Below, piece by piece: positions 34,428 to 44,709 of a stretch of DNA of 64,000 nucleotides. Position numbers and translations under genes: made by a program. Below the pieces are notes generated by a model. That model saw only the letters and a list, made by a program, of their open reading frames with translations, did no database searches and had not been told where the DNA came from. Numbering within the stretch: position 1 is the first letter of the stretch; each line of letters begins with the position of its first letter. Source of the stretch: Prauserella shujinwangii (lineage in GTDB: Bacteria > Actinomycetota > Actinomycetes > Mycobacteriales > Pseudonocardiaceae); assembly GCF_003001955.1 (NCBI RefSeq), contig NZ_PVNH01000005.1, positions 62,001 through 126,000 of the forward strand, read 5' to 3'.

Positions 34428-35587
34428 GTGTCAACGCGCCGGGCCAGCCAGCGCAGCGCCACCATGGACAGCAGCGAGCTGAGCGCGACGAGTGCCCACG
34501 GCAACCAGATGGTGACGGAGAACAGTGCCACCACCGCGGGCGCCACGACCTGTGCGGTGGTGAAGGCGTACTGGTAGGCCGCCAGGTAGCGACCGCGGGC
34601 GAGCGGCGGAGCCTCCGCGACGGCGAGCGCGCTGGCGCGGGGCCCGAAGACGAGGTTGGCCGCGGCCAGGACGAGCGTGACGAGCAGCAGGTAGGCCGGC
34701 CGCCACGGGGCCGGTACGGCGATGGTGGCCAGCCCGGCGAGGGCCCACCCGGTATAGAGCCCCGAACCGATGGTCATGGCGGTGGTGCGGCGCAGCCCCT
34801 CCGTGGCGCGGAGAGCGAGGGTGGCCCCGCCGCTGGTGACGGCGGTGAGCAGAGCGAGGACGGCACCGGGCAGCCACATCGGCGCCTCCAGCCGGTTGAT
34901 GACGAACACCGGCAGCCCCACGAGGAAGAAGTCCAGCGGGAGCCCGAACAGCCCGCTGATGACGATGAGCGCGAGATACGGCCGGTTGCGCAGGACCCCG
35001 GCGGGCGGCGGAGGGCCTGGCGAGCGCGCGTGCGGCGCGGGCACGGTCAGCACGAGCACCACCGCGGCCAGGAGGAACGACAGCCCGTCGAGGATCAGCG
35101 CCAGCCGCATGCCCGAGGTGCCCGAACCGGCGAGCAGCCCGCCGGCCAGGAGGGCGCCCACCCCGAACGCGGCCGCCCGCACCTGGTTGACGACGGCGAA
35201 CGCGTGGTCGTTCGGGCGCGCTCCGGACACGTCGGCGATGAGGGCGAACAGCGCGCAGTAGAACAACTGCTGCCCCGCCGCGAACAGCAGTGCGGCCACC
35301 GCGACGAGCGGGACCCCGCCCGCGACGAGGTAGGCAAGGACTCCGGCCGCCTGGACGAGCAACGCGGCCAGCACGACCACCCGGGGACCGGCCCGGTCGA
35401 CGAGGCGCCCGGCCAGCGGCGGCACGAGCAACCCGCCGACGGTACCGGCGGTCACCACGGTGCCCGCGAGGGCGAGCGGCAGCCCGACGACCCTGGTGAC
35501 GTAGACGAGGACGAGCGGAAGAAAGAGGCCGGTGCCGAGGTTGTCCGCCCCCAGCGCGAGCAGCAGCCCACCCCAGCCTCTGGTCAC
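34424..35587 (-). CDS. MFS transporter
   Basis: About 387 residues with 12 predicted membrane helices. The N-terminal half has LALGADNLGTGLFLPLVLVYVTRVVGLPLALAG and a motif A-like GGLLVPPLAGRLVDRAGPR. This resembles small-molecule exporters of the major facilitator superfamily; the substrate is unknown. The start is uncertain among clustered GTG codons (35587 or 35593), with only a distant GAAGG motif. It diverges from the AGCS symporter, and a perfect CRP-type site lies between them. Its stop codon is inside the clpB HAIR element. Confidence 0.82.
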   Translation of the reverse strand: MTRGWGGLLLALGADNLGTGLFLPLVLVYVTRVVGLPLALAGTVVTAGTVGGLLVPPLAGRLVDRAGPRVVVLAALLVQAAGVLAYLVAGGVPLVAVAALLFAAGQQLFYCALFALIADVSGARPNDHAFAVVNQVRAAAFGVGALLAGGLLAGSGTSGMRLALILDGLSFLLAAVVLVLTVPAPHARSPGPPPPAGVLRNRPYLALIVISGLFGLPLDFFLVGLPVFVINRLEAPMWLPGAVLALLTAVTSGGATLALRATEGLRRTTAMTIGSGLYTGWALAGLATIAVPAPWRPAYLLLVTLVLAAANLVFGPRASALAVAEAPPLARGRYLAAYQYAFTTAQVVAPAVVALFSVTIWLPWALVALSSLLSMVALRWLARRVDT

Positions 35588-35592
35588 ACACA

Positions 35593-35611
35593 CGAAGGTA
35601 TAGACCCTTCG
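35593..35611. promoter_or_regulatory. Inverted repeat CGAAGG-N7-CCTTCG
   Basis: Perfect 6-bp arms directly upstream of the MFS start and 3 bp from the CRP-type site. It may be the operator of a regulator of the MFS gene. Confidence 0.38.
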
Positions 35612-35614
35612 ATA

Positions 35615-35630
35615 TGTGATGCAGCTCACA
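35615..35630. promoter_or_regulatory. Perfect CRP/GlxR-type binding site
   Basis: TGTGA-TGCAGC-TCACA matches the CRP-family consensus TGTGA-N6-TCACA at all ten conserved positions. It lies 28 bp from the MFS start and 74 bp before the AGCS start. CRP/GlxR proteins bind cAMP and control carbon and nitrogen genes in actinobacteria. No crp gene is in the window. Confidence 0.75.
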
Positions 35631-35703
35631 TTGATGTAACAACGGGCAACAAATTCGGACGGCCTCTTGTCAACCGAATGGAGTTAGGGTCAACTACCGG
35701 ACC

Positions 35704-37284
35704 ATGTCAGTCATGAGCACCGGCTTGTCGGCCACGAGCGGGCCGCCGAACGTCCTCGCTGCCGAAGGCGGCACCCTCGCCTCCATCGAGGAATGGATCA
35801 ACAGCATCTTCAACCCGATCTCGGACGCGCTCTCCAGCTTCGTCTTCGCCGAGATCTCGATCGGGAGCGTCTCGTTCCCCTGGATCGTGGGCTGGCTGGT
35901 ACTCGCCGCCACGATCTTCACGCTCTACTTCGGATTTGTCCAGTTCCGGAAGTTCAAGCTCGCGACCCAGATCGTCCGCGGCAAGTACACGACCGACGAC
36001 GAACCGGGCGAGATCAACCACTTCCAGGCGCTCAGCTCCGCCGTGTCCGGCACCGTGGGGCTCGGCAACATCGCCGGTGTCGGTGTCGCCGTGACGATCG
36101 GCGGCGCGGGCGCCACCTTCTGGATGATCCTCGCCGGCCTGCTGGGCATGTGCACCAAGTTCGTGGAGTGCACGCTCGGCGTGAAGTACCGCGAGACGCA
36201 TGAGGACGGCACCGTCTCCGGCGGCCCGATGCACTACCTGCGCAAGGGCCTCAACGAGCGGATCGGCGGCGCCTTCGGCAAGGGCCTCGGCAACGTGCTC
36301 GCCGTGGGCGCGGCCATCATGCTGCTGTTCTTCGCCCTCGCCGGCGGCAACATGTTCCAGGCCAACCAGACGTTCGCCCAGCTGCAGGACGTCACCGGCG
36401 GCGACGACGGCTTCCTCGGCAGCGACGGTGCCGCCCTCGTCTTCGGCATCCTCCTCGCCGTGGTGGTCGGCGCCGTGATCATCGGCGGCATCAAGTCGAT
36501 CGGCGCGGTCACGAGCCGCCTGGTGCCCTCGATGGCCATCATCTACATCGCGGCGTGCCTCATCGTCATCCTGGTGAACATCACCGACGTCCCCGCCGCG
36601 ATCGTGGAGATCTTCGAAGGTGCGTTCACGCCGGAAGGCGTCACCGGCGGCGCGATCGGCGCCCTGATCGTCGGCTTCCAGCGGGCCGCGTTCTCCAACG
36701 AGGCGGGCCTCGGCTCGGCGCCCATCGCCCACTCGGCGGTGAAGACCAAGAACCCGGTCACCGAGGGCTACGTGGCGCTGCTCGAGCCGTTCATCGACAC
36801 GGTCGTCGTCTGCACCATGACCGCGCTGACCATCGTCATCGCCAAGACCCAGTTCTGGGAGGACGCGAAGGCCACGGTGTTCGCCGGTGGCGACACGCCG
36901 GACGGCGTGACGGTGACCTCGGAATCGTTCGCCACCGTGCTGCCGTGGTTCCCGTACGTGCTGACGGTGGCCGTCGCGCTGTTCGCGCTCTCGACGATGA
37001 TCACGTGGGCGTACTACGGGCAGAAGGCGTGGACGTTCCTGTTCGGCAAGTCCCGCACCAGCGAGCGCACCTACCAGCTCATCTTCTGCCTGTTCATCGT
37101 CGCGGGCTCGGTGCTGACCCTGGGCAGCGTGCTCAGCTTCGCCGACGCCGTGCTGTTCCTGCTGGCACTGTTCAACATCATCGGCCTCTACATCCTGGCG
37201 CCGGTGGTCAAGCGCGAGGTGCAGAGCTTCCGCGACAAGATGCGCTCCGGCGAGGTGAGCCGGACGGACAAAGTGAAGAACTGA
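35704..37284 (+). CDS. Alanine/glycine:cation symporter (AGCS family)
   Basis: A 526-residue polytopic protein of the AGCS family. Signature stretches are SSAVSGTVGLGNIAGVGVAVTIGGAGATFWM near residue 115, GGPMHYLRKGL near 175 and FQRAAFSNEAGLGSAPIAHSA near 325. The family imports alanine or glycine with sodium. An N-terminal extension of about 40 residues precedes the first helix. The start ATG at 35704 lacks a strong ribosome site; an ATG at 35713 is an alternative. It ends just before a strong intrinsic terminator. Confidence 0.92.
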   Translation: MSVMSTGLSATSGPPNVLAAEGGTLASIEEWINSIFNPISDALSSFVFAEISIGSVSFPWIVGWLVLAATIFTLYFGFVQFRKFKLATQIVRGKYTTDDEPGEINHFQALSSAVSGTVGLGNIAGVGVAVTIGGAGATFWMILAGLLGMCTKFVECTLGVKYRETHEDGTVSGGPMHYLRKGLNERIGGAFGKGLGNVLAVGAAIMLLFFALAGGNMFQANQTFAQLQDVTGGDDGFLGSDGAALVFGILLAVVVGAVIIGGIKSIGAVTSRLVPSMAIIYIAACLIVILVNITDVPAAIVEIFEGAFTPEGVTGGAIGALIVGFQRAAFSNEAGLGSAPIAHSAVKTKNPVTEGYVALLEPFIDTVVVCTMTALTIVIAKTQFWEDAKATVFAGGDTPDGVTVTSESFATVLPWFPYVLTVAVALFALSTMITWAYYGQKAWTFLFGKSRTSERTYQLIFCLFIVAGSVLTLGSVLSFADAVLFLLALFNIIGLYILAPVVKREVQSFRDKMRSGEVSRTDKVKN

Positions 37285-37300
37285 CCCGAGACCGAATCCG

Positions 37301-37342
37301 AGCGGCCCGTCACCGGCACCAGCCGGTGGCGGGCCGCTTTTT
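37301..37342 (+). terminator. Intrinsic terminator of the AGCS gene
   Basis: A 17-bp GC-rich stem (left arm AGCGGCCCGTCACCGGC, one G-T pair) around the loop ACCA is followed by five T residues. It begins 17 bp after the stop codon. This is the clearest rho-independent terminator in the window. Confidence 0.9.
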
Positions 37343-37556
37343 CGCGTGGGCGGTGACGGATAGTTACTTACCTCAGACAACTTCGCGTCCGCCGCGGGGG
37401 TCGCTCCCCACGGCGGACGTGACCTTGCGCACGAAATCGGTGCCAGATCCACCCTTACGGAGCAACCAAAGGCGGACAACCTTCGCAGCGCCTACCGTCC
37501 CGCCGCGCGGGAATCTAGTGTGGGCGCGAGCGCTTGGCCGGAAAGGTGGAATATTC

Positions 37557-37634
37557 ATGAAGTCTTCGACCTCGGCGTGGGGCACTGACCTGCTGCGTCC
37601 GTCCGAGTTAACCCGGTCACCCGTTCGTGAATAA
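37557..37634 (+). CDS. Possible 25-residue small protein or leader peptide
   Basis: A short frame encodes MKSSTSAWGTDLLRPSELTR then SPVRE and TAA. A good GGAAAGGTGG ribosome site lies 8 bases before the ATG, and TAGTGT at about 37515 could be a -10. It holds a TTA leucine codon, rare in such genomes and bldA-dependent in Streptomyces. It ends 36 bp before the flavohemoglobin gene, so it could be a leader peptide for that gene or an independent small protein. The rest of the 386-bp gap from 37285 holds only the terminator and this frame. Confidence 0.4.
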   Translation: MKSSTSAWGTDLLRPSELTRSPVRE

Positions 37635-37670
37635 TCGCGCACGTGCCCTTGTGACTGTGAGTAGCTGACC

Positions 37671-38846
37671 ATGACAGCCGACGCGATCAGCCCGGTCCCC
37701 AAGGTGGCCCCGCCACGGGAGGCTCCTCCCGCGGTGGCCGCGATGGTGCGGCTGATCCGGGACACGTGGCAGCTCGCCGAGCCGTACACGCCGGAGATCT
37801 CGCAGTTCTTCTACGGCATGCTCTTCACCCTCGCGCCTGCCACCCGGGACTTCTTCCCGATCAACATGGAGGTGCAGCGCGGGCGGCTGGTCCGCGCGCT
37901 GGTGCACATCGTGCAGATGGTCGACCGGCCGGACGACCTCGTGCCGTTCCTGCGCCAACTCGGCCGCGACCACCGCAAGTTCGGCGTCCAGCCGCGGCAC
38001 TACGAGGCCGTGGGGACCGCGCTGCTCGCCGCGCTCAAGCGGCATCTTGGTGACGCCTGGACACCGCGGGTCGAGCGGGCGTGGGCCGAGGCCTACACGA
38101 TCATCGCCAGGGCGATGCAGGAGGCCGCCGCGGCCGACGACTGCCCGCCGTACTGGACGGCCACCGTCGCCGAGCACCGCAGGCTCAGCTGGGACCTGGC
38201 ACTGATCCGTCTCGAACCCGACCAGCCGATCCCCTACCGGCCGGGGCAGTACATGAGCATCGAAGTCCCGCAGCGGCCGCGCCTGTGGCGCTACCTGTCG
38301 CCGGCCAACGCGCCGAGGCCCGACGGCTCGCTCGAGTTCCACGTGCGCGCGGTCGACGGCGGCTGGGTGTCGCGGGCGATCGTGAGCCACACGCAGAGTG
38401 GCGACAACTGGCGGATCGGGCCGCCGCTGGGCAGGCTCGCGGTCAACCGCGAGTCCGGCCGGGACGTGCTCATGGTGGCGGGCGGCACCGGCGTGGCGCC
38501 GCTGCGGGCGATCCTCGACCACCTCGCGCAGTGGGGCACCAACCCCAAGGTCACGCTGTTCTACGGCGGTCCCACCCGGGACGACCTCTACGACCTCGAG
38601 CAGCTGCGCGCGCTCGCCTCGGCCAATCCGTGGCTCACGGTCGTACCCGTGGTCGAGCGCGGGGAAGGGCTGCCCGGTTGCGAGCAGGGCACGCTCGCTG
38701 ACGTCGTCACGCGGCGCGGCGCCTGGCCGGGGCACGACGTGCTGGTGTCCGGCTCGCCCGCGATGATCCGCGCGACGGTGTCCAGAATGCTGGTGGCGGG
38801 CACGGCGCTCGACCAGATCCGGTACGACCCCTTCACGATCGACTGA
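37671..38846 (+). CDS. Flavohemoglobin-like protein (globin plus FAD/NAD reductase)
   Basis: A 391-residue protein. Residues about 20-160 are a single-domain globin (PEISQFFYGMLFTLAP; DHRKFGVQPRHYEAVGTALL, with the likely proximal His in the DHRKFG turn). The ferredoxin-reductase-like half follows, with an FAD motif (RLWRYLSPAN near residue 205) and an NAD site (MVAGGTGVAPLRAIL near 265; YGGPTRDDLYDLEQL near 300). Flavohemoglobins convert nitric oxide to nitrate with O2 and NAD(P)H. The sequence departs from Hmp in several places, matching the actinobacterial type II group whose role is less settled. Confidence 0.86.
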   Translation: MTADAISPVPKVAPPREAPPAVAAMVRLIRDTWQLAEPYTPEISQFFYGMLFTLAPATRDFFPINMEVQRGRLVRALVHIVQMVDRPDDLVPFLRQLGRDHRKFGVQPRHYEAVGTALLAALKRHLGDAWTPRVERAWAEAYTIIARAMQEAAAADDCPPYWTATVAEHRRLSWDLALIRLEPDQPIPYRPGQYMSIEVPQRPRLWRYLSPANAPRPDGSLEFHVRAVDGGWVSRAIVSHTQSGDNWRIGPPLGRLAVNRESGRDVLMVAGGTGVAPLRAILDHLAQWGTNPKVTLFYGGPTRDDLYDLEQLRALASANPWLTVVPVVERGEGLPGCEQGTLADVVTRRGAWPGHDVLVSGSPAMIRATVSRMLVAGTALDQIRYDPFTID

Positions 38847-38874
38847 CGGGCCGGCGCGCAGTACGGTGCCCGGC

Positions 38875-39582
38875 ATGGAGACCACGATTCCCGTCGCGGA
38901 CGGCGAGATCGACGGTTACCTGGCGGCGCCGCAACCGGAGATCGCGGGCCCGCCGCCGTGGCCGGGTGTGGTCGTGGTGCACGACGCGCTCGGCCTGAGC
39001 CGGGACATCCGGCGCATCGCCGAGCGGTTCGCCACCGCCGGTTTCCTCGCGCTCTGCCCCGACCTCTACTCCCGGGGCGGCAGGGCGAGGTGTGTGAGGA
39101 CGGTCTTCCGCGAGGTGGGCGAGGGCCGGGGTCGCTCGTTCGACGACCTCGAGGCCGGGCGCCGCGCCCTCGCCGGCCGGGACGACTGCACGGGCAGGAT
39201 CGGCGTGGCGGGATTCTGCCTTGGCGGCGGGTTCGCCCTCGTCGCGGCGGGCGGCGAGTTCGACGCCTCCGCACCGTACTACGGATTCCTGCCCCGTGAC
39301 CGGTCCATTCTCGACGGTGCGTGCCCGATCGTGGCCAGCTACGGCAGGCGCGACCCGACCCTCAGGGGCGCTGCCGACAAGCTGGCGGCGGAGCTGTCCC
39401 GGCGCGGGATCCCGCATGACGTCAAGGAGTACCCGGACGCGGGGCACAGCTTCGCCAACGAACTACCGCTCGGCCCGCTCAACGTCCTCGCCAAGGTGCT
39501 CGGCTTCGGATACCACCACGAGTCGAGCGAGGACGCCTGGCGCCGGGTACTGGCGTTCTTCGCCGAGCACCTCGCGCGGTGA
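38875..39582 (+). CDS. Dienelactone hydrolase-family protein
   Basis: A 235-residue alpha/beta hydrolase. GVVVVHDALGLSRDIRRIAERFATAGF is near residue 35, the nucleophile cysteine is in GVAGFCLGGGFAL near residue 115, then ASYGRRDPT near 162 (Asp) and the final His in YPDAGHSFANE near 192. These complete the Cys-Asp-His triad of dienelactone hydrolases. They hydrolyse dienelactones in chloroaromatic breakdown, but many homologues act on other esters. A GTG 9 bases upstream is an alternative start. Confidence 0.87.
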   Translation: METTIPVADGEIDGYLAAPQPEIAGPPPWPGVVVVHDALGLSRDIRRIAERFATAGFLALCPDLYSRGGRARCVRTVFREVGEGRGRSFDDLEAGRRALAGRDDCTGRIGVAGFCLGGGFALVAAGGEFDASAPYYGFLPRDRSILDGACPIVASYGRRDPTLRGAADKLAAELSRRGIPHDVKEYPDAGHSFANELPLGPLNVLAKVLGFGYHHESSEDAWRRVLAFFAEHLAR

Positions 39583-39666
39583 CCGGCGCGGTACGGCTGT
39601 CGTTCGCACGGCGGATTGTCCGGCACCTCGATCCGAAACTAGGGTCCGGACCCGCACCGTTCCGCG

Positions 39667-42600
39667 ATGTGGATGATTGTTGTGCTTGGCGAAATTCGGT
39701 TCTCATGGAGAAAACCCGCGGCGGTGCTCGCCGCGCTGGTCCTGGTCGCCGCCGGTTCCCCGGCCGCGACGGCACAGGGCGGTGACCAGCCACCCGCGCC
39801 CGGCACGGAGCGACGAGCCGAGCAGCACAGCGTCACGCTGCTCACCGGAGACCGCGTCGTCACCGGCGCCGAGGGCCGCCGGGTGGTGCGGATCGTGCCC
39901 GCGGAGGGCAGGTCGGACCTGACCTTCTCCACGTACCGGAAGGAGGGGCACCAGTACGTCGTCCCCTCGGACGCCGGTACCCGCATCGCGGCGGGCGTGC
40001 TGGACGAGAAGCTCTTCGACGTGACCGAACTGGTCCGGTCCGGCTTCGACGACGCGCACCGCGCGACCCTGCCGCTGCTGGTGACGTTCTCCGGGGAGAC
40101 CGGCCCGGCCGCGCTCGAGAACGCACCGGGCGCCACCGTCGGCCGGAGTCTGGCCAGCATCGACGGCGTCGCGGTGGCCGCCGACAAGTCGTCGGTGAAC
40201 CGGTTGTGGACCGGTATCACCACCGACGATGCCCGTGCGCTTGCCGGGGGCCTGGAGAAGGTGTGGCTGGACGCGCGGTACCACGCGGCGCTGGACCAGA
40301 GCGTGCCGCAGATCGGCGCCCCCGAGGTCTGGGACAGCGGCTACACCGGCGAGGGCACGACGATCGCGGTGCTCGACAGCGGCGTCGACGAGAGTCACCC
40401 GGACCTCGCCGGGCGGCAGCTCGCCCAGCGGAACTTCTCCCAGTCCCCGACGATCGACGACCGCCACGGCCACGGCACCCACGTCGCCTCGATCGCACTG
40501 GGCAGTGGCGCCGCGTCCGACGGGACGTACACCGGTGTCGCCCACGGGGCCGAGTACCTCGACGGGAAGGTTCTCAACGACGACGGTAACGGCCTCCTCT
40601 CCGGGATCATCGCCGGGATGGAGTGGGCCTCGGCCGAACGGGGCGCCGACATCGTGAACATGAGCATCACCAGCTACAACGCGCCGGGGGTGCAGCCCAT
40701 GGAGGAGGCCGTCAACACGCTCTCCGCCGACCACGGCACCCTGTTCGTGGTCGCGGCCGGCAACGAAGGTCCCGGCCCGGCCTCGATCAGGTCCCCCGGC
40801 AGCGCCCGGGCTGCGCTCACCGTCGGCGCGGTGAACGACGACGACGAGCTGGCACGCTTCTCCAGCAGGGGCCCGCTGCCCAGCCGCCGCACGCTGAAAC
40901 CGGACCTCACCGCCCCCGGCGTGGCCATCATGGCGGCGCTCAGCTCGGATGCCCCGGGTGGTGACCCCGGCGAGGAGAACTACAGCCTGCGCAGCGGCAC
41001 CTCGATGGCCACGCCCCACGTCGCGGGGACCGCCGCGCTCGCCCTGCAACAGCACCCCGACTTCAGCCACGACCAGCTCAAACGCCTGCTGACCGGCTCC
41101 ACGGTGCCCTCCGCGGGGCTGACGGTGTTCCAGCAGGGCTCCGGCCGGGTCGACGCGGCCCGCGCGGCCACCCAGCCGCTGCTGCCCGGGTCCGAGGAGA
41201 TCGACTTCGGAGTCCAGCGCTGGCCGCACGCCGGTGAGGAGCCCGCCCGCCGGACCCTGAGCTACACCAACATGACCGACAGCGACGTCACCGTCGAGTT
41301 CCGCGCCGAAGCGAGGGGCCCGGACGGTGAGCCCGCGCCCGGTGGCCTGTTCACCACATCGGCGCCCCGGCTCACGGTGCCCGCGGGAGAGACGGCCGCC
41401 GTCACCGTGCTCGGTGACGTCACCGCCGTCGACGCCCCCGGCTACTACACCGGGACGATCGTCGCGGACACCGGGGAGTCCACGGTGCGCACGCCGGTGG
41501 CCGTGTACCGGGAGCAGGAGAGCTACGACCTGACGCTCCGCCACCTCGGCGCCGACGGCGAACCCACCACCCACCACCGGACCGAGATCGTCGACGTGGA
41601 CAGCGGCGAGGTCTACTCGCCCGAGGGCGCGAACGGGACGGCGACCGTACGCCTGCCGGTCGGCGAGTACGTGCTGCACAGCAACATCACCGGCCGGACG
41701 GGCGAGCCGCCGAACGAGTACCTGCTCGCCTACCCGCACCTGACGTTCGACGGCGCCCAGACCGTGACGCTCGACGCGCGCCGCGCGGAACCGGTCCGGG
41801 TTTCCCCACCGAACCCGGAGGCCACCGCCGTGTTCGGCGAGGTCCAGTACGTACGCACGGACGTGGACATGGACATCCCGTTCGGTGTGGTGACCTATGG
41901 CGGGCCGCTCGACCGGATCCACACCGCCCACCTCGGGCCGCGACTGTCCCGCGACCAGCTCAGGTCGCTGGTCAACACCCAGTGGACGGCATCGTCGGGC
42001 GACGAGTTCTACGGGCTGGCCTGGTACCGGTACGGCCAGGTGCCCACCGGCTTCACCCGCGACGTCGGCAGGCGGGACGTCGCGAAGGTCCGGGTGCGCT
42101 ACGGCGCCCCGGAGGAGGGAGTGGCGCACGCCGCGGGCGCCGCCCCGTCCCCGCACGGCACCGCGGGCAGGCAGGGTGGCTCCACCCTGGTCGACATCTC
42201 CGTCCCGGCCACGCGCACCGAGTTCTACAACTCCGGCGAGGGCACGGTGGACTGGAACCGGTACCTGCACATGGAAGAGGTGGGTTCACCGCTGCCGTTG
42301 CCCCTTGGCCACCTCTACGCGCCCCCGCGGCAGTACCAGCCGCCCCGGCAGTACCGGGAGTCGTTCAACCACGCGGTGTTCAGTCCCGTCCTGCCCCGCA
42401 CGTCCCAACCGGACCGGTGGGTGGTCCGCGACGGGAACACGATCACGATCGACGCGCCGCTGTTCGGCGACGGGGCGGGCAACTGGGGCCGTTCGGCGAC
42501 CGTGCCCTCGGCCTACACGCGGCTGTTCCAGGGCCGGGTCCTGATCGGCCAGGAAGACGATCCTGGCCGCGGGACGTTCACGGTTCCGCCCGACGAGGCC

Positions 42601-43020
42601 GACTACCGGCTGACCACCGAGGCCCGCCGGGTACCCGCCTTCGGGCTGAGCACGCGGGTGGCCGCGACGTGGACCTTCCGGTCGGCGCGGACCGACGAGC
42701 CCACCAGGCTGCCGCTGTCGACCGTCCGGTACTTCGCCCCGCTGGACGACCGCGGGACGGCACCGGCGGGTGTGCCGTTCCTCGTGCCCGTCGCCCTGCA
42801 GAAACAGGCCAGCCCGCGGCTGTCGCCGGCGCACCGGCTGAGCGCCGAGGTGTCCTACGACAGCGGCGAGTCCTGGTCCTCGGCCCGGGTGATCGGCAAC
42901 TCGCTGCTGGTGCTGCGCCACCCGGAGGACGCGGACACGGTGTCGCTGCGGGTGTCCGCCGCCGACGCGGACGGCAACACGGTGGAGGAGACGATCATCG
43001 ACGCCTACCGGTTGCGCTGA
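39667..43020 (+). CDS. Secreted subtilisin-family (S8) serine peptidase
   Basis: A 1117-residue protein. Residues 1-37 form a signal peptide (KPAAVLAALVLVAAGSPAATAQ). A propeptide follows to about residue 215, then the S8 domain with the catalytic triad Asp237 (VLDSGVD), His272 (GHGTHV) and Ser446 (GTSMATPH). The remaining 600 residues are beta-rich, starting with a Fn3-like region, as in large Streptomyces subtilisins. It should act outside the cell in protein breakdown. It ends 5 bp before hairpin copy 3. The upstream TAGGGT at about 39637 could be a -10. The exact start is uncertain, with ATG at 39667 or 39673. Confidence 0.93.
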   Translation: MWMIVVLGEIRFSWRKPAAVLAALVLVAAGSPAATAQGGDQPPAPGTERRAEQHSVTLLTGDRVVTGAEGRRVVRIVPAEGRSDLTFSTYRKEGHQYVVPSDAGTRIAAGVLDEKLFDVTELVRSGFDDAHRATLPLLVTFSGETGPAALENAPGATVGRSLASIDGVAVAADKSSVNRLWTGITTDDARALAGGLEKVWLDARYHAALDQSVPQIGAPEVWDSGYTGEGTTIAVLDSGVDESHPDLAGRQLAQRNFSQSPTIDDRHGHGTHVASIALGSGAASDGTYTGVAHGAEYLDGKVLNDDGNGLLSGIIAGMEWASAERGADIVNMSITSYNAPGVQPMEEAVNTLSADHGTLFVVAAGNEGPGPASIRSPGSARAALTVGAVNDDDELARFSSRGPLPSRRTLKPDLTAPGVAIMAALSSDAPGGDPGEENYSLRSGTSMATPHVAGTAALALQQHPDFSHDQLKRLLTGSTVPSAGLTVFQQGSGRVDAARAATQPLLPGSEEIDFGVQRWPHAGEEPARRTLSYTNMTDSDVTVEFRAEARGPDGEPAPGGLFTTSAPRLTVPAGETAAVTVLGDVTAVDAPGYYTGTIVADTGESTVRTPVAVYREQESYDLTLRHLGADGEPTTHHRTEIVDVDSGEVYSPEGANGTATVRLPVGEYVLHSNITGRTGEPPNEYLLAYPHLTFDGAQTVTLDARRAEPVRVSPPNPEATAVFGEVQYVRTDVDMDIPFGVVTYGGPLDRIHTAHLGPRLSRDQLRSLVNTQWTASSGDEFYGLAWYRYGQVPTGFTRDVGRRDVAKVRVRYGAPEEGVAHAAGAAPSPHGTAGRQGGSTLVDISVPATRTEFYNSGEGTVDWNRYLHMEEVGSPLPLPLGHLYAPPRQYQPPRQYRESFNHAVFSPVLPRTSQPDRWVVRDGNTITIDAPLFGDGAGNWGRSATVPSAYTRLFQGRVLIGQEDDPGRGTFTVPPDEADYRLTTEARRVPAFGLSTRVAATWTFRSARTDEPTRLPLSTVRYFAPLDDRGTAPAGVPFLVPVALQKQASPRLSPAHRLSAEVSYDSGESWSSARVIGNSLLVLRHPEDADTVSLRVSAADADGNTVEETIIDAYRLR

Positions 43021-43025
43021 GCCCG

Positions 43026-43069
43026 TCGTGAGTGGGAAACGTGGTGAGAACGACGTTTCCCACTCACGA
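43026..43069. repeat. Hairpin repeat, copy 3 (convergent gene ends)
   Basis: Perfect 17-bp arms (TCGTGAGTGGGAAACGT and its complement) enclose the loop GGTGAGAACG, in the orientation of copy 2. It lies between the convergent peptidase and hspR genes, and the hspR TGA stop (43064-43066) is inside the right arm. Confidence 0.85.
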
Positions 43070-43506
43070 GGGGCGGCGGGGGCGCCAGACCACCAGGGCG
43101 TTGCGCCTGCGGACCGGCACCAGTTCCTTGCGGTAGGAGGCGTGCACGGCGGCGGCCGCCTGCTCGGCCGCCGCGTAGGCTGAGGCCAGCTCCTCGGTCA
43201 GCTCGGCCACCCGGTTCTGCAGGGCCTCGACCTGGTTCTCCAGCTCGATGATCCGCTTGATCCCGGCCAGGTTGACGCCCTCCTCCTGCGACAGCCGCTG
43301 CACCTCCTTCAGCAGCGCGATGTCGCGGACGGAGTACCGGCGACCGCCGCCGGGGGTCCGGCCGGGGGACACCAGTCCCAGCCGGTCGTAGGACCGCAGT
43401 GTCTGCGCGTGCAGCCCGGACAGCTGCGCGGCCACCGAGATCACGAAGACGGGCGTGTCCTCGTCCGCACCGTGCGGCAGTCCACCAGGTACTCCAGAAC
43501 CGAGCA

Positions 43507-43510
<4 letters not shown>
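43064..43510 (-). CDS. hspR: Heat-shock repressor HspR (MerR family)
   Basis: A 148-residue MerR-type repressor, last gene of the dnaK operon. The winged helix spans about residues 22-90 ([62 protein letters not shown]), followed by a coiled coil ([19 protein letters not shown]). HspR represses chaperone genes by binding HAIR elements, aided by DnaK as co-repressor. The start overlaps the dnaJ stop (ATGA). The likely targets in this window are the dnaK and clpB promoters. Confidence 0.95.
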
Positions 43511-44682
<1,172 letters not shown>

Positions 44683-44709
44683 CGGGCGTCCCCTCCCTCC
44701 CTCGCTTCG

